The translations under genes were made by a program, and so were the position numbers. DNA of 64,000 bases from Austwickia chelonae NBRC 105200 (lineage in GTDB: Bacteria > Actinomycetota > Actinomycetes > Actinomycetales > Dermatophilaceae), in NCBI RefSeq assembly GCF_000298175.1, contig NZ_BAGZ01000003.1, positions 1 through 64,000 on the forward strand, given 5' to 3'. The notes beneath the pieces were generated by a model. That model saw only the letters and a program-made list of their open reading frames with translations. It did no database searches and was not told the DNA's origin. Positions 19,299 to 30,674 of the stretch are shown in pieces. Numbering within the stretch: position 1 is the first letter of the stretch; each line of letters starts with the position of its first letter.

Positions 19299-22200
19299 GT
19301 GCCCCCTACACCAGACGCGGGCCGTCGACGCGCTGCCAGGCGGCGTGTCACGAGGCCCCCCGCCCTGGCAATCGTCACAGCTGTCGTTCTGGCCTGCACC
19401 ACCACCGCGGGGGTTGCCGTACCCGCCCCTGCCACGGCGGCCCCACAGGTGGTGCTCCCGAGCGAAGACAAGCTGAACTCCGCCGACTTGGTGACCGATC
19501 TGCCCAAAGGTGTTCCCGCGCCTCCACCCATCGCGGCCAAGAGCTACATCCTCGCCGAGATGGAAACCGGCAAAGTTCTTGTCGGCAAAAAAGCCCACCA
19601 GCCCTATCTGCCTGCCAGCACAATGAAATTGCTGACCGCCCAGGTGCTCGCACCGCAGATCCCGGATGAACTGAAAATTCGCACCACGCCCTCCGATGCG
19701 CAAGTGGACGGCACTCGTGTCGGCATGGTGCCCAACCGGGAATACACCGCACGCGAGCTCTTCCAATCACTCCTGATGGGCTCGGCTAATGACGCCGCAG
19801 AAGCCTTGGCGCGCACTGGTCCAGGTGGTTTACCGAAGACCCTCGAGAAGATGAACGAGCGGGCGGGCAAGCTCGGCACCAAGAACACCGTGGCGAAGAC
19901 CCCACATGGACTCGATGCACCGGGACAGAAGACCAGCGCATACGATCTAGTGACGATCTTGCGCGGGGCTCTTGAAAACCCCAAGATCGCGCAGATACTA
20001 ACCATGCAAAGGTTCACCTTCCCCGGCGACAGCGGCAAACCGGGATTCGAGGTGGCGAGCCAGAACAAACTGCTCTGGAACTATCCAGGCGCACTCGGTG
20101 GCAAAGACGGCTTCACCGATGCAGCCGGACACACCTATGTCGGCGCCGTGAAACGAGGAAACCGCACCTATGCCATCGCTTTCATGGCTGCTCGAACCAA
20201 TGACTGGAAACCCTCGGCCAAGTTGCTCGACTGGGCCTTCGCCCATGGGGACAAGGTCGGTTCCGTGGGATCGCTGCCGTCCGCGGCGGAAGCCAAACCC
20301 ACAGCACCGGGGAAGCCACCGACCACGCCTTCCTCACACCAGCCACGGACCGTCGCCGAGTCCCCTCCGCCTTCGACAGCAGGGTTCGCTCTGATGAACT
20401 TCAGTGACCCGACCACCCTGATCATCGCCGCCGCCAGCGTCATCATCCTGCTCATCGTGGTGCTACGCATCCGCAAGCTCCGCAAGGACTCACGCCGCCA
20501 GGACGTACGCAAACGTCGCACCTCGCGAGTACCGGACAAGCGCTACGACGACTACGACGACGAGGACGACCGGCCGGCCCGCAGCAGTCGCCGCGACGCC
20601 GACAACGCCTCCGGACGTCGTGGCCGTGCGGACAGCAGGTCATCGTCCCAAGGACGTCGACGTTCCCGTGAGGACGACGACTACGACTACGACGACGCCC
20701 CACCCTCCCGGAAGGGACGTCGTCAGGACGACGACCTCGAACCCGCCGGACGACGTGACCGCCGCGGCGGCGGCCGACGCGACGCCTACGACCGCGCCGA
20801 ATCCGGAGCCCTCGGAGAAGTCCCCCAGAGCCGTCGCGACCGCCGCGGCGGCGGCCGACGCGACGCCTACGACCGCGCCGAATCCGGAGCCCTCGGAGAA
20901 GTCCCCCAGAGCCGTCGCGACCGTCGCACCCCCGGCCGACGCGACGCCTACGACCGCGCCGAATCCGGAGCGCTGGACCAGACACGGGACCGCCCCGCGC
21001 CCGAAAGGCCCTCCTCGGAACGCCGAGCACCGGAACGCCCCGCACCCGGCCGCCCCGCACCGACCGGCCCGGCGCCCTCCTCCTCACCCGAGTTGGAGGA
21101 CACCTCCTTCATGACCCGCCCGGAGTTCGGATGGGACTCACCTCCGGGCGCGACACCCCCGGGAGCCCCCGCGGCTGCCCCACCAGCCGGGAACCCCCCT
21201 TCGAACGCTCCGGCATACGGCGCCGCGCCGTTGTACGGCGCCCCGTCCCCGTCGACGCCTGCTCCGGCACCGGCCGGCTCATCGGCCCCCGGTGGATTCG
21301 ACTGGAACTCCCCCTCCGGCCCGCCGACCGAGACGACCCCCCGCGCACCCTACGACTGGGCCGCAGAACAGGGCGCAGCGAAGAATTCGCCCGACAGCTC
21401 CGGTAGCGCCTACGGAACGGACACCTACGGTTCGTCCTCCTACGGCACGGCCCCGGCCGGCGGCTACGGCACCGACTCCCCCTACGGTGCGCCCGGCCCC
21501 CAGAGCTCCGGGAACACCTATGGAGCGACCGGTTCTCCCGCCCCCTACGGCGCCTCCGGTCACGACAGCTCGTACGCCTCCTACGGGACGACCCCGGGCG
21601 GCGGCTACGGCACCGACTCCCCCTACGGCAGCTCGACGTCGACCCCTGCGCCGCCCGGATCGTCCGCCCCCGGCGGATTCGACTGGAACTCCCCCTCCGG
21701 CCCGCCGACCGAGACGACCCCCCGCGCACCCTACGACTGGGCCGCAGAGCAGAACGCCTCGTCCGACAACCGAGGCCGGGGATACGGCGCGGCCTCTCCC
21801 GCGACGAGCAGCACCCCGATCAGTTCGGCGGATCAGGCCTCCTCGACCCGCAGTATGCGTCGCACGCCCAGCAGCGGCGACCACTTCGACTGGGCGACCC
21901 CCGGGCCGCCGCCCAAGGCTCCGCCGACCCAGCAGAACCGTTACGACCGGGCCGTCTCCGAGGCCCTCCCCCAGCCCGATGCCACGCCGGACCGCAGCCG
22001 TAACACCTACGGCTTCACCATCGGTGAAGGTTCGGCCACGGGGGCGCCCGCCACTCCCCCGGAACGCCGCGACCCCTACGGTTGGTCGCCCTCGGACTCC
22101 CCCTCCCGCTCCGGCGGCCAGTCCCCTTACGACCAGCAGGACGGCCTCACCCAGACCAGGGCCATGCGTTTCCCCGACCAGGGTGCCGACGCGATGCCGC

Positions 22201-22334
22201 CCAGCCGACGGGACCGACGCGCCCCGGGCCGGTACGACGGCGACGATCGCGCCCCGCAGACCCGGCGGGAACGCTACGGTCAGGAAGAGAGCCGCTCCAG
22301 CACGAAATCGCGGAGCAGACGCCACCGGTCATGA
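19299..22334 (+). CDS. D-alanyl-D-alanine carboxypeptidase with long repetitive cytoplasmic tail
   Basis: 1011 residues from GTG 19299 (AGGAGA 5 nt upstream). A signal peptide (about 1-48) is followed by a serine carboxypeptidase domain (about 75-310): SxxK at S107-K110 (STMK), SAN at 162-164. The third motif reads KDG (269-271) where KTG is usual. A Pro-rich linker leads to a transmembrane helix (about 373-391, LIIAAASVIILLIVVLRIRK). The last about 615 residues would be cytoplasmic, very low complexity: Arg/Asp-rich, then Pro/Gly/Ser/Tyr-rich, with exact repeats (RRDAYDRAESGAL three times, FDWNSPSGPPTETTPRAPYD twice). Family members are normally 380-450 residues. The enzyme trims peptidoglycan pentapeptides; the tail has no known role. 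Codon phase and composition support translation of the full frame. Confidence 0.9.
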   Translation: MPPTPDAGRRRAARRRVTRPPALAIVTAVVLACTTTAGVAVPAPATAAPQVVLPSEDKLNSADLVTDLPKGVPAPPPIAAKSYILAEMETGKVLVGKKAHQPYLPASTMKLLTAQVLAPQIPDELKIRTTPSDAQVDGTRVGMVPNREYTARELFQSLLMGSANDAAEALARTGPGGLPKTLEKMNERAGKLGTKNTVAKTPHGLDAPGQKTSAYDLVTILRGALENPKIAQILTMQRFTFPGDSGKPGFEVASQNKLLWNYPGALGGKDGFTDAAGHTYVGAVKRGNRTYAIAFMAARTNDWKPSAKLLDWAFAHGDKVGSVGSLPSAAEAKPTAPGKPPTTPSSHQPRTVAESPPPSTAGFALMNFSDPTTLIIAAASVIILLIVVLRIRKLRKDSRRQDVRKRRTSRVPDKRYDDYDDEDDRPARSSRRDADNASGRRGRADSRSSSQGRRRSREDDDYDYDDAPPSRKGRRQDDDLEPAGRRDRRGGGRRDAYDRAESGALGEVPQSRRDRRGGGRRDAYDRAESGALGEVPQSRRDRRTPGRRDAYDRAESGALDQTRDRPAPERPSSERRAPERPAPGRPAPTGPAPSSSPELEDTSFMTRPEFGWDSPPGATPPGAPAAAPPAGNPPSNAPAYGAAPLYGAPSPSTPAPAPAGSSAPGGFDWNSPSGPPTETTPRAPYDWAAEQGAAKNSPDSSGSAYGTDTYGSSSYGTAPAGGYGTDSPYGAPGPQSSGNTYGATGSPAPYGASGHDSSYASYGTTPGGGYGTDSPYGSSTSTPAPPGSSAPGGFDWNSPSGPPTETTPRAPYDWAAEQNASSDNRGRGYGAASPATSSTPISSADQASSTRSMRRTPSSGDHFDWATPGPPPKAPPTQQNRYDRAVSEALPQPDATPDRSRNTYGFTIGEGSATGAPATPPERRDPYGWSPSDSPSRSGGQSPYDQQDGLTQTRAMRFPDQGADAMPPSRRDRRAPGRYDGDDRAPQTRRERYGQEESRSSTKSRSRRHRS
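20751..20975 (+). repeat. 81-nt tandem repeat, 2 full and 1 partial copy
   Basis: Copies at 20751-20831, 20832-20912 and 20913-20975 inside the carboxypeptidase tail. Each encodes RRDRRGGGRRDAYDRAESGA then LGEVPQS; the third copy diverges (TPG for GGG) and stops after SGAL. Copies 1 and 2 are nearly identical at DNA level, indicating recent slippage or unequal exchange. Confidence 0.95.
21276..21371 (+). repeat. 96-nt direct repeat, copy A
   Basis: Encodes GSSAPGGFDWNSPSGPPTET then TPRAPYDWAAEQ. A near-identical copy B lies 381 nt downstream (21657-21752). Both are within the carboxypeptidase tail; the segment between is Gly/Tyr/Ser-rich with its own YGTDSPYG repeats. Confidence 0.93.
21657..21752 (+). 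repeat. 96-nt direct repeat, copy B
   Basis: Second copy of the repeat at 21276-21371, differing only at a few third positions by eye. It is followed by less regular sequence with WATPGPPPKAPP, a decayed version of the same FDW...PSGPP motif. Confidence 0.93.
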
Positions 22335-22810
22335 CGGTCGCAGGTGTAGAGACCGACGCTCTGCACCCGGAAGTCCAGCGAGTACTCGGAGAACTCCTGC
22401 TCGGCGCGGTCCAAGACGTCCTCGGGCAGGTCGTGGGCCAAGGTCACGTGCGGGTGGTAGGGATACCGCTGCGGGGCGTCGAGCGGGCCGGAACAGATCG
22501 CAGCGGAGAGCGCTCGGCACTCCTCCGCGCCGGTACGCACCCGGAGATAGGACACCTGGGTGACCGGCCGGAAGGAGTCCGTCCCCCGCAGCAGGACGTC
22601 GAACGGGTTGCTCCGGGCACAGACCACGGCCACATGCTCCTGGATCCGGGTCATCTCCCGGGTCAGGACCTCTCGCGGGCCGGCCAGGGTGATGTGGGTC
22701 CGCACCAGGTCCGCCTGGCGGTCACCGAAACGGCGTCGCGCGTCCTGGAGGACACCCGCGTGGGGTTCCGGCAGGGCGATCGCCACTCCGACCCTGGTCA
22801 CCAGGTCCAT
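22280..22810 (-). CDS. 2H phosphoesterase (2'-5' RNA ligase/LigT-like)
   Basis: 176 residues from ATG 22810. The two HxT motifs that define 2H phosphoesterases are present: H39-I-T41 (HITLAGP) and H121-V-T123 (HPHVTLAH), about 80 residues apart as usual. Family members hydrolyse 2',3'-cyclic phosphates or ligate/cleave 2'-5' RNA; the real substrate is unknown. The start overlaps the HTH gene stop by 13 nt, suggesting a three-gene operon; the 3' end overlaps the convergent carboxypeptidase gene by 55 nt. Confidence 0.85.
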   Translation of the reverse strand: MDLVTRVGVAIALPEPHAGVLQDARRRFGDRQADLVRTHITLAGPREVLTREMTRIQEHVAVVCARSNPFDVLLRGTDSFRPVTQVSYLRVRTGAEECRALSAAICSGPLDAPQRYPYHPHVTLAHDLPEDVLDRAEQEFSEYSLDFRVQSVGLYTCDRHDRWRLLRDFVLERLSS

Positions 22811-23679
22811 CGCAGTCCGTAGATGCCAGGTCCGAAATCCAGTACGAGGGTGTGCAGGGAGTGACCGGAGATCACCACCGGTTCGATCTGCTGTGATCCG
22901 TCGACGACGGTGAACCGTTCGGCCGACAACGGGAGACACGATGCGTGGAAACTGACCTCGGTATGCGCCGAGTGCACCGACCGGACGAACCCCCTGGCGA
23001 CCGAGGAATCATCCCGACCGGTGGAGGTCCAGTTCAACGAGTGCTCGATGAACATCGCCTCCCCGACCGGTACCGGCCGGTCCAGCAGGAGCTCCGCCAC
23101 TACGATGCCTTCGTCGGCCAGATAGGTGCTACGTCCGACCTGGCAGTGGCGCAAGGTCTGGACCCGCACCGGCGAGTCGGGTGAAGCCCGGTACACCAGC
23201 GGATAACGGTCGGCTCCCTCCCGCTCCCCCACCAGGACTTCTCGCACCGTGTGGCGGGTCTGCGCCGCGTCCGGGCCGATCTCGACCCGGTCGTGGACGG
23301 CGACCCGGTGGACTCCGCTGTCCCAGGACAGGCCCATCCTGGCCACTTCGTCCTCGACGGCCGGCCCGTAGCATCGGAAAGCGAATTCCGGCCTGATCGC
23401 GATACCTGGCCCGGTTTGGCGGCGGCGGGCCGGGAGCTTGCCCGAGAGAGCTCCGTGTTCCAGCTCGAGGATGCTCTCCAGCGCGGAGAGCGCTGCCAGG
23501 GATGCGGTTCGTTCAGGTCTGCTCCGGCCGGACTGCCAATAGCTGATGGTGGCCACCGACAGTTCGTGGCCGCGGTGCAGCAGGTGGTAACGCAACCGTT
23601 CGAGCGACAGCCCGCGAGCTTGGATAGCCGCCCGCAGTGCAATCGCGAAATCGTCGTTCTCGTCGTCTTTTCCGCTCAC
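22798..23679 (-). CDS. HTH-domain protein, tandem paralog 2
   Basis: 293 residues from GTG 23679. The N-terminal about 75 residues form a Cro/C1-like HTH with FAIALRAAIQARGLSLERLR then SVATISYWQSGRSRPER. The C-terminal about 200 residues are a beta-rich domain with no family I can name, ending GPGIYGLRWTW. It is clearly paralogous to the upstream gene: shared SVAT(I/L)SYW(Q/R)SGRS, a VHDRVEIGPD/YHDRLQVRPD stretch and the same C-terminal ending. 4 nt separate the two genes. Probably a transcription regulator or a DNA-bound sensor; the C-terminal domain could bind a ligand. Confidence 0.7.
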   Translation of the reverse strand: MSGKDDENDDFAIALRAAIQARGLSLERLRYHLLHRGHELSVATISYWQSGRSRPERTASLAALSALESILELEHGALSGKLPARRRQTGPGIAIRPEFAFRCYGPAVEDEVARMGLSWDSGVHRVAVHDRVEIGPDAAQTRHTVREVLVGEREGADRYPLVYRASPDSPVRVQTLRHCQVGRSTYLADEGIVVAELLLDRPVPVGEAMFIEHSLNWTSTGRDDSSVARGFVRSVHSAHTEVSFHASCLPLSAERFTVVDGSQQIEPVVISGHSLHTLVLDFGPGIYGLRWTW

Positions 23680-23683
23680 GAGT

Positions 23684-24664
23684 TCACCACGTCCATTCGA
23701 GACCGTAGATCCCCGGCGCGGGATCGATGACGAGCAGGTAGGCCGAGGATCCGACCAGGGTCGTAGGTTCCTGGACGTCTCCGTCCCCGCGCTCGGAGAT
23801 ACGACGGGTCATCACCGCCCGGGGGATCTGTTCTCCGGAGAAACGGACCTCCATCACGAGTTCCCGGATCGGGGTGGAGACGCGACGCAGCATCTGGGTC
23901 ACCGGGAGATCCTGTCCGATGGACTCCAGACGGTGTTCGACGATCGTCGACTCCCCCTCGTCGAGAGTGTGGTCGAGGAACATCTCAGCCGCCACCGCTG
24001 TGTGCGCGCGGAATTCCACGACCCGGCCGAGACGACAGTTCGACAGGCCCATCACGAAGGGGAAGGCCTTGCGGTCGTCATGGGTCGACCAGATCGGGAA
24101 GCGGTGCGCTCCCGGGCGTGTCGCCACGAAGACGGTACGTACGTCGTGGCTTCCGTCGGTCCGGTCCGGTCGGACCTGCAGGCGGTCGTGGTAGCTGACC
24201 CGGTCCAGCCCGTCGTCCCAGTCCATCCCGAGCTCGGCCAGCCCTGCCCGGACGACGGCGTCGTCGAAGGACTCGCAGTTGCGGACCGTGACCGGCGCAG
24301 TCTGCGCGGTGCGGTAATGGGTCGGGAGCGCACTGGCGACCATGCTCCCCGGTTTCCGGGGTTTCACCTTGCTGGTCAGGAAACCCGCAGGAAGGGCCAG
24401 GACCTGTTCCAGCTGGGCCAGCGCGATCATGGATCCTCCGCGATCGGGCATGCTCCGTCCCGACCGCCAGTAGCTGAGGGTGGCCACGCTGACCCGGGAG
24501 CCACGATCGGCCAGCGACTGACGCAGCGATTCGAGACTGACTCCGCGGGAGACGATGGCCGCACGCAACGCCTGGGTGAACTCCGCCTCGTTCGAGCTCA
24601 CCTCGGAGAAAGCGCCGGAGACCTCCTCGGGGCTCCGGGTCGTGGTCGAAGGCTGCTGGCTCAT
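23684..24664 (-). CDS. HTH-domain protein, tandem paralog 1
   Basis: 326 residues from ATG 24664; GTG 24682 is an in-frame alternative. No Shine-Dalgarno is seen before either, but TACGAT lies 7 nt before 24664, which would suit a leaderless message. The HTH region includes EFTQALRAAIVSRGVSLESL and SVATLSYWRSGRSMPDRG; the C-terminal domain ends APGIYGLEWTW. First gene of the HTH-HTH-2H operon. No known effector; the family is one I remember only as uncharacterised actinobacterial HTH proteins. Confidence 0.7.
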   Translation of the reverse strand: MSQQPSTTTRSPEEVSGAFSEVSSNEAEFTQALRAAIVSRGVSLESLRQSLADRGSRVSVATLSYWRSGRSMPDRGGSMIALAQLEQVLALPAGFLTSKVKPRKPGSMVASALPTHYRTAQTAPVTVRNCESFDDAVVRAGLAELGMDWDDGLDRVSYHDRLQVRPDRTDGSHDVRTVFVATRPGAHRFPIWSTHDDRKAFPFVMGLSNCRLGRVVEFRAHTAVAAEMFLDHTLDEGESTIVEHRLESIGQDLPVTQMLRRVSTPIRELVMEVRFSGEQIPRAVMTRRISERGDGDVQEPTTLVGSSAYLLVIDPAPGIYGLEWTW

Positions 24665-24706
24665 CAACTGAATCGTATCCACGCCCGAGGTGTGCCCGGG
24701 AACACG

Positions 24707-24743
24707 GACGCGGCGGGAATCCGTCGGGAGATCCCGCCGCGTC
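24707..24743. terminator. Hairpin between icd and HTH operon
   Basis: A perfect 12-bp stem, GACGCGGCGGGA at 24707-24718 with 24732-24743. The same 12-mer arms occur in the hairpin after deoA. It lies beyond the icd stop on the minus strand, upstream of the HTH start at 24664, and may end icd transcripts that pass the first hairpin. Confidence 0.5.
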
Positions 24744-24799
24744 GGTCACAACTGGCGGTGGCAGCCGCCTGTCCAGGGACGCCGCCTCATCGGTCCGTG

Positions 24800-24842
24800 G
24801 TCGGTGTCGGTCACGTTCTGGATGCGGACGGCCGACACCGAC
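24800..24842 (-). terminator. Hairpin immediately downstream of icd
   Basis: An 11-bp perfect stem (GTCGGTGTCGG at 24800-24810 with 24832-24842), 6 nt after the icd stop. Loop of 21 nt, no T tract. Confidence 0.5.
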
Positions 24843-24848
24843 GCCGGA

Positions 24849-27068
24849 TCAGAGCGTGTCGACGATCGCGTTGAAGGTCGCGCTGGGACGCATCGCCCGC
24901 GCGGTCTTCTCCACATCGGGCAGGTAGTAGCCGCCCATGTCGACCGGGCTGCCCTGCACGGCGAGGAGCTCCTCGTTGATCCGGTCCTCGTCGGACTCCA
25001 ACCGTTCCGCCACCGGGGTGAAATGTTCCTTCAGGTCGACGTCGACGTCCTGGTCGGCCAGGGCCCTCGCCCAGTACTGCGCGAGGTAGAAGTGGCTGCC
25101 ACGGTTGTCGATCTGACCGACCGCACGCGCCGGGGAGCGGTTCTCGTCGAGGAATCGACCGATGGCCACGTCGAGGGCATCGGCCAGGACCTTCGCCGCC
25201 TCGTTGCCCTGGGTAGCAGCCAGGTGCTCCAAGGACGCACCCAGTGCGGAGAACTCGCCCAGGCTGTCCCAACGCAGGTAGTTCTCCTTGACGAACTGCT
25301 GGACGTGCTTGGGCGCCGACCCCCCCGCGCCGGTCTCGAAGAGTCCACCACCGGCGAGCAGCGGAACGATGGAGAGCATCTTGGCGCTCGTGCCGAGCTC
25401 GAGGATCGGGAAGAGATCGGTCAGGTAGTCGCGCAGCACGTTACCGGTCACCGAGATGGTGTCCTCGCCGCGGCGGATCCGTTCGAGGCAGAACCGGATG
25501 GCCTCGACCGGTTCCTTGATCAGGATCTGCAGCCCGTCGGTGTCATGGTGCGGCAGGTACTCCTGCACCTTGGCGATCACCTGGCGGTCGTGGGCCCGTC
25601 GGTCGTCCAGGAAGAAACAGGCAGGTGCACCGGTGGCCCGGGCGCGGGTGACGGCCAGTTTCACCCAGTCCTGGATCGGGATGTCCCGGACGCGGCTCAT
25701 CCGCCAGATGTCACCGGCCTCGACGACGTGCTCGGACAGGACGGCGCCCCCGCTCGTGGTGACCCGCACCGTCCCGTCCTGGGGGATGACGAAGGTCGTC
25801 GGATGGGATCCGTACTCCTCGGCCTTCTGAGCCATCAGACCGACATTGGGCACATCGCCCATCGTGGCCGGGTCGAGCGCTCCGTTCTCCCGGCAGTCGT
25901 CCATCACCGCGGCATACATCGGGCCGTAGCACCGGTCGGGGACCAAGGCGAGGGTCTGCTGCTGTTTCCCCTCGGCGTTCCACATCTGCCCGGAGTCGCG
26001 GACGACCACCGGCATGGAGGCGTCGATGATGACATCGCTGGGGACGTGGAGATTGGTGATACCCCGGTCGGAGTCGACCATCGCCAGGGCCGGACGACTC
26101 CCGTACTGGCCGGCAATGGCCGCTTCGACGGCGGTCCGGACCTCCGGGTCGAGATCGGCCAGACGGTTCACCAGGTCGCCCAGGCCCAGGTTGGGGTTGA
26201 CGCCCAGCTCGGCCAGCAGGTCGGCGTGTCCGTCGAAGACGTCGGAGAAGAAGGCGCGCACGGCGTATCCGAACATCACCGGGTCGGAGACCTTCATCAT
26301 GGTCGCCTTGAGGTGGACGGACAGGAGCAGCCCTTCGTCCGCAGCGGCCGCGAACTGTTCGGTGTAGAAGGCGGTCAGGGCCTTGGCGCTCATGAAAGTG
26401 GTGCTGACGATCTCACCGTCCGTCACCGCGAGGTCGGCCTTGAGCACGGTCGGCCCGTCGGCGGTGACCAGTTCGATGGTCAGGCTGTCGGCCGACCCGA
26501 TGACGGTGGACTGTTCATTGCCGTAGAAGTCACCCTCGTGCATGGAGGCCACACGGGCTTTGTTGTCCGCTGTCCACGCGCCGAGCCGGTGGGGGTTCTT
26601 CTGGGCGAACCTCTTGACCGACAGCGGTGCCCGCCGGTCGGAGTTGCCCTCCCGCAGCACCGGGTTGACGGCCGATCCGAGGATCCGCGCATACCGGGCA
26701 GCGATCTCACGCTCGACGTCGTCCGCCGGTGACTCGGGGAAGTCCGGGATGTCGTACCCCTTCGTCCGCAGTTCGGTGATCGCCGCCTTGAGCTGAGGGA
26801 CCGACGCCGAGATATTCGGCAGTTTGATGATGTTCGCCGTCGGGTCCTGGGTGAGCCGCCCCAACTCGCCGAGGTGATCGGCGACCTTCTGTTCCTCAGT
26901 CAACTTCTCGGGGAACTGGGCCAGGATCCGACCGGCCAGGGAGATATCGGAGGTCTCGACATCGACGCCCGCAGCTTTCGTGAAGCCCCGCACGATGGGC
27001 AAGAACGAATACGTCGCCAAAGCGGGCGCCTCATCGATCTTGGTCCAGACGATTTTCGACGCTGTCAT
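24849..27068 (-). CDS. icd: Isocitrate dehydrogenase (NADP+), monomeric type
   Basis: 739 residues from ATG 27068 (GGAGA upstream), matching the about 740-residue monomeric class rather than the 400-residue dimeric one. Recognisable stretches: opening [56 protein letters not shown], and [16 protein letters not shown] near the end. It oxidatively decarboxylates isocitrate to 2-oxoglutarate in the TCA cycle, making NADPH. The open frame extends further upstream but that part lacks family similarity. Monocistronic by its hairpins. Confidence 0.97.
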   Translation of the reverse strand: MTASKIVWTKIDEAPALATYSFLPIVRGFTKAAGVDVETSDISLAGRILAQFPEKLTEEQKVADHLGELGRLTQDPTANIIKLPNISASVPQLKAAITELRTKGYDIPDFPESPADDVEREIAARYARILGSAVNPVLREGNSDRRAPLSVKRFAQKNPHRLGAWTADNKARVASMHEGDFYGNEQSTVIGSADSLTIELVTADGPTVLKADLAVTDGEIVSTTFMSAKALTAFYTEQFAAAADEGLLLSVHLKATMMKVSDPVMFGYAVRAFFSDVFDGHADLLAELGVNPNLGLGDLVNRLADLDPEVRTAVEAAIAGQYGSRPALAMVDSDRGITNLHVPSDVIIDASMPVVVRDSGQMWNAEGKQQQTLALVPDRCYGPMYAAVMDDCRENGALDPATMGDVPNVGLMAQKAEEYGSHPTTFVIPQDGTVRVTTSGGAVLSEHVVEAGDIWRMSRVRDIPIQDWVKLAVTRARATGAPACFFLDDRRAHDRQVIAKVQEYLPHHDTDGLQILIKEPVEAIRFCLERIRRGEDTISVTGNVLRDYLTDLFPILELGTSAKMLSIVPLLAGGGLFETGAGGSAPKHVQQFVKENYLRWDSLGEFSALGASLEHLAATQGNEAAKVLADALDVAIGRFLDENRSPARAVGQIDNRGSHFYLAQYWARALADQDVDVDLKEHFTPVAERLESDEDRINEELLAVQGSPVDMGGYYLPDVEKTARAMRPSATFNAIVDTL

Positions 27069-27246
27069 TCTGTCTCTCCAGTTCTCTGCTTGTTCAGGCG
27101 AACAGCACTCTCTGCGCCAACCTACCGCCGGACCTGCGGTCGACACGCCGGAGCGAGGCCCGGACCTGGACGGACCCTCCCGGATCGGGACGGAGAGCGG
27201 GACAAGTCTCACTTTTCGCATCCGGCAGCCGGATGCGGGAGGATGA

Positions 27247-29184
<1,938 letters not shown>

Positions 29185-29220
29185 CCCCGATGCGGCCCCT
29201 TTCCTGAGCCGGGGCCGGCA

Positions 29221-29266
29221 CGACTGTGGGGCCGCCGACCGTTGAAGGTCGGCGGCCCCACAGTCG
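29221..29266. terminator. 20-bp perfect hairpin between mdh and GNAT gene
   Basis: CGACTGTGGGGCCGCCGACC (29221-29240) pairs perfectly with 29247-29266 around a 6-nt loop. Located between convergent stops, so it can act on both strands. No T tract. Confidence 0.75.
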
Positions 29267-29293
29267 TCGGCATTCCTCGACCGATCGGAGCGG

Positions 29294-29839
29294 TCAGGCG
29301 GTCAGGTCGAATTCGAAGTGCACCGTCTCGAAACGGGCATCCTGGTCCCACCCGTCCCGGTCGTCCCGGACGACAGCTGCACCGCTCCTGGACCAGAAGT
29401 CCAGGGCGCCGGGAGATTTCGCGTTCGTGTGCAGATAGACGACCCGGTATCGGCTGACCGTCCGGGCATGATCCAGGCAGCTGCGGACCAGGCTTCCCGC
29501 GATACCGCGTCGCCTGGCCTCCGGCACCGTCACCAGCCGGGAGATGTGTCCGACCGCGGGACGATCACGGTAACGGTCCGCCAACTCGGGGTGGTGGGGC
29601 GGGCATTTCGGCCCACCGGTGCGCAAGGCGCAGGTTCCGAGGACCTGCCCGTCCGCGACGGCGATCATCATGGCGTGCCGCTCGTTGTCGGCGTAGATCT
29701 CCTGGGCGTTGACGATGTCCCAGTGCCATTCGGGTTGGTAGCCGTATCCCTGGTCCTTCTCCATGCTCGCCAGGATCACGTCTCGGGCCTGTGCAAGGTC
29801 GTCCGGCGTGACAGCACGATAGATCTGGAAGTCCTGCAC
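29294..29839 (-). CDS. GNAT-family N-acetyltransferase
   Basis: 181 residues from GTG 29839 (AAGGAAC upstream). The acetyl-CoA-binding motif is [20 protein letters not shown]; a C-terminal [16 protein letters not shown] segment fits GNAT motif B. Substrate unknown. It lies 37 nt after the iron-ABC ATPase and is likely the last gene of that operon, so an iron- or siderophore-related substrate is possible but unproven. Confidence 0.85.
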   Translation of the reverse strand: MQDFQIYRAVTPDDLAQARDVILASMEKDQGYGYQPEWHWDIVNAQEIYADNERHAMMIAVADGQVLGTCALRTGGPKCPPHHPELADRYRDRPAVGHISRLVTVPEARRRGIAGSLVRSCLDHARTVSRYRVVYLHTNAKSPGALDFWSRSGAAVVRDDRDGWDQDARFETVHFEFDLTA

Positions 29840-29876
29840 TCAGGCAGTTCCTTTCTCGTTCAACAGAAGTAGTCGC

Positions 29877-30674
29877 TCAACCGACGGTGGACACCATGAG
29901 CTCCTCGTCGAGGGGAAGCGGCGAATAGCTCGCTGCCCATTCTCCCCCAGGACCCCGCCCGACATCTGCCCGGACCGCGAAGGACGCCTCGATCACCTCA
30001 CCGTTCAGGACCTTCTCCGGGGTGCCATGGGCGAGGAGCTCGCCATCGGTCAACACGGCGATGTCGTCGCAGTAGCGAGCAGCCAGGCCCAGGTCGTGCA
30101 GACAGGTGATGACGGTCTTGCCGCAGTTCTTCAACTGGAGCAGGAGGTCCAGCTGGTGCCTGATGTCGAGGTGGTTCGTAGGCTCGTCCAGGATGATGCA
30201 CCGGGCGTCCTGGGCGAGAGCGCGAGCGATATTGGCCCGTTGGCGTTCCCCTCCGGACAGATCACGCCACCGGCGGGCGGCGAGATGGGTGATCCCCAGG
30301 TCGTTCATCGCCCGGTCGACGAGAGCACGGTCCTGGACATTGGCCGACTTCCATCGTTCCTGATGAGGTGCGCGCCCCAGATTGACCAGGTCGACGACGG
30401 TGATGTCGTCCGGTGCCGTTCCGCTCTGTTCGACGAAGGCGACCTGGCGGGCACGTTGTCGGGGCGTCCACCCGAAACAGTCCTGGTCGTCGTAGAGGAT
30501 GCTGCCCGACGACGGTCGTCGCAGACCGGCCAGGCAGCGCAGCAGCGAGGACTTGCCCGAACCGTTCGGTCCGACGAGGCCGAGTACTCTGCCCGACGCT
30601 GCCTCCAGGGTGACTCCACGGACGATCAACTTCCCGGGCACTCCCCAGGTCACTTGCTGTGCTGTGAGTTTCAC
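29877..30674 (-). CDS. Siderophore/iron ABC transporter ATPase (FecE-like)
   Basis: 265 residues from GTG 30674, overlapping the permease stop by 4 nt. Walker A GLVGPNGSGKSSLLRCLAG, signature LSGGERQRANIARALAQ, Walker B CIILDEPTNHLDI and H-loop VITCLHDLGLA are intact. It powers uptake of an iron complex through the FecCD permease. Single-domain, normal length. Confidence 0.94.
   Translation of the reverse strand: MKLTAQQVTWGVPGKLIVRGVTLEAASGRVLGLVGPNGSGKSSLLRCLAGLRRPSSGSILYDDQDCFGWTPRQRARQVAFVEQSGTAPDDITVVDLVNLGRAPHQERWKSANVQDRALVDRAMNDLGITHLAARRWRDLSGGERQRANIARALAQDARCIILDEPTNHLDIRHQLDLLLQLKNCGKTVITCLHDLGLAARYCDDIAVLTDGELLAHGTPEKVLNGEVIEASFAVRADVGRGPGGEWAASYSPLPLDEELMVSTVG

Noticed and set aside
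20751-21752. Regular repeats that could suggest a CRISPR array
   Set aside because: Repeats are in-frame, protein-coding and without unique spacers.
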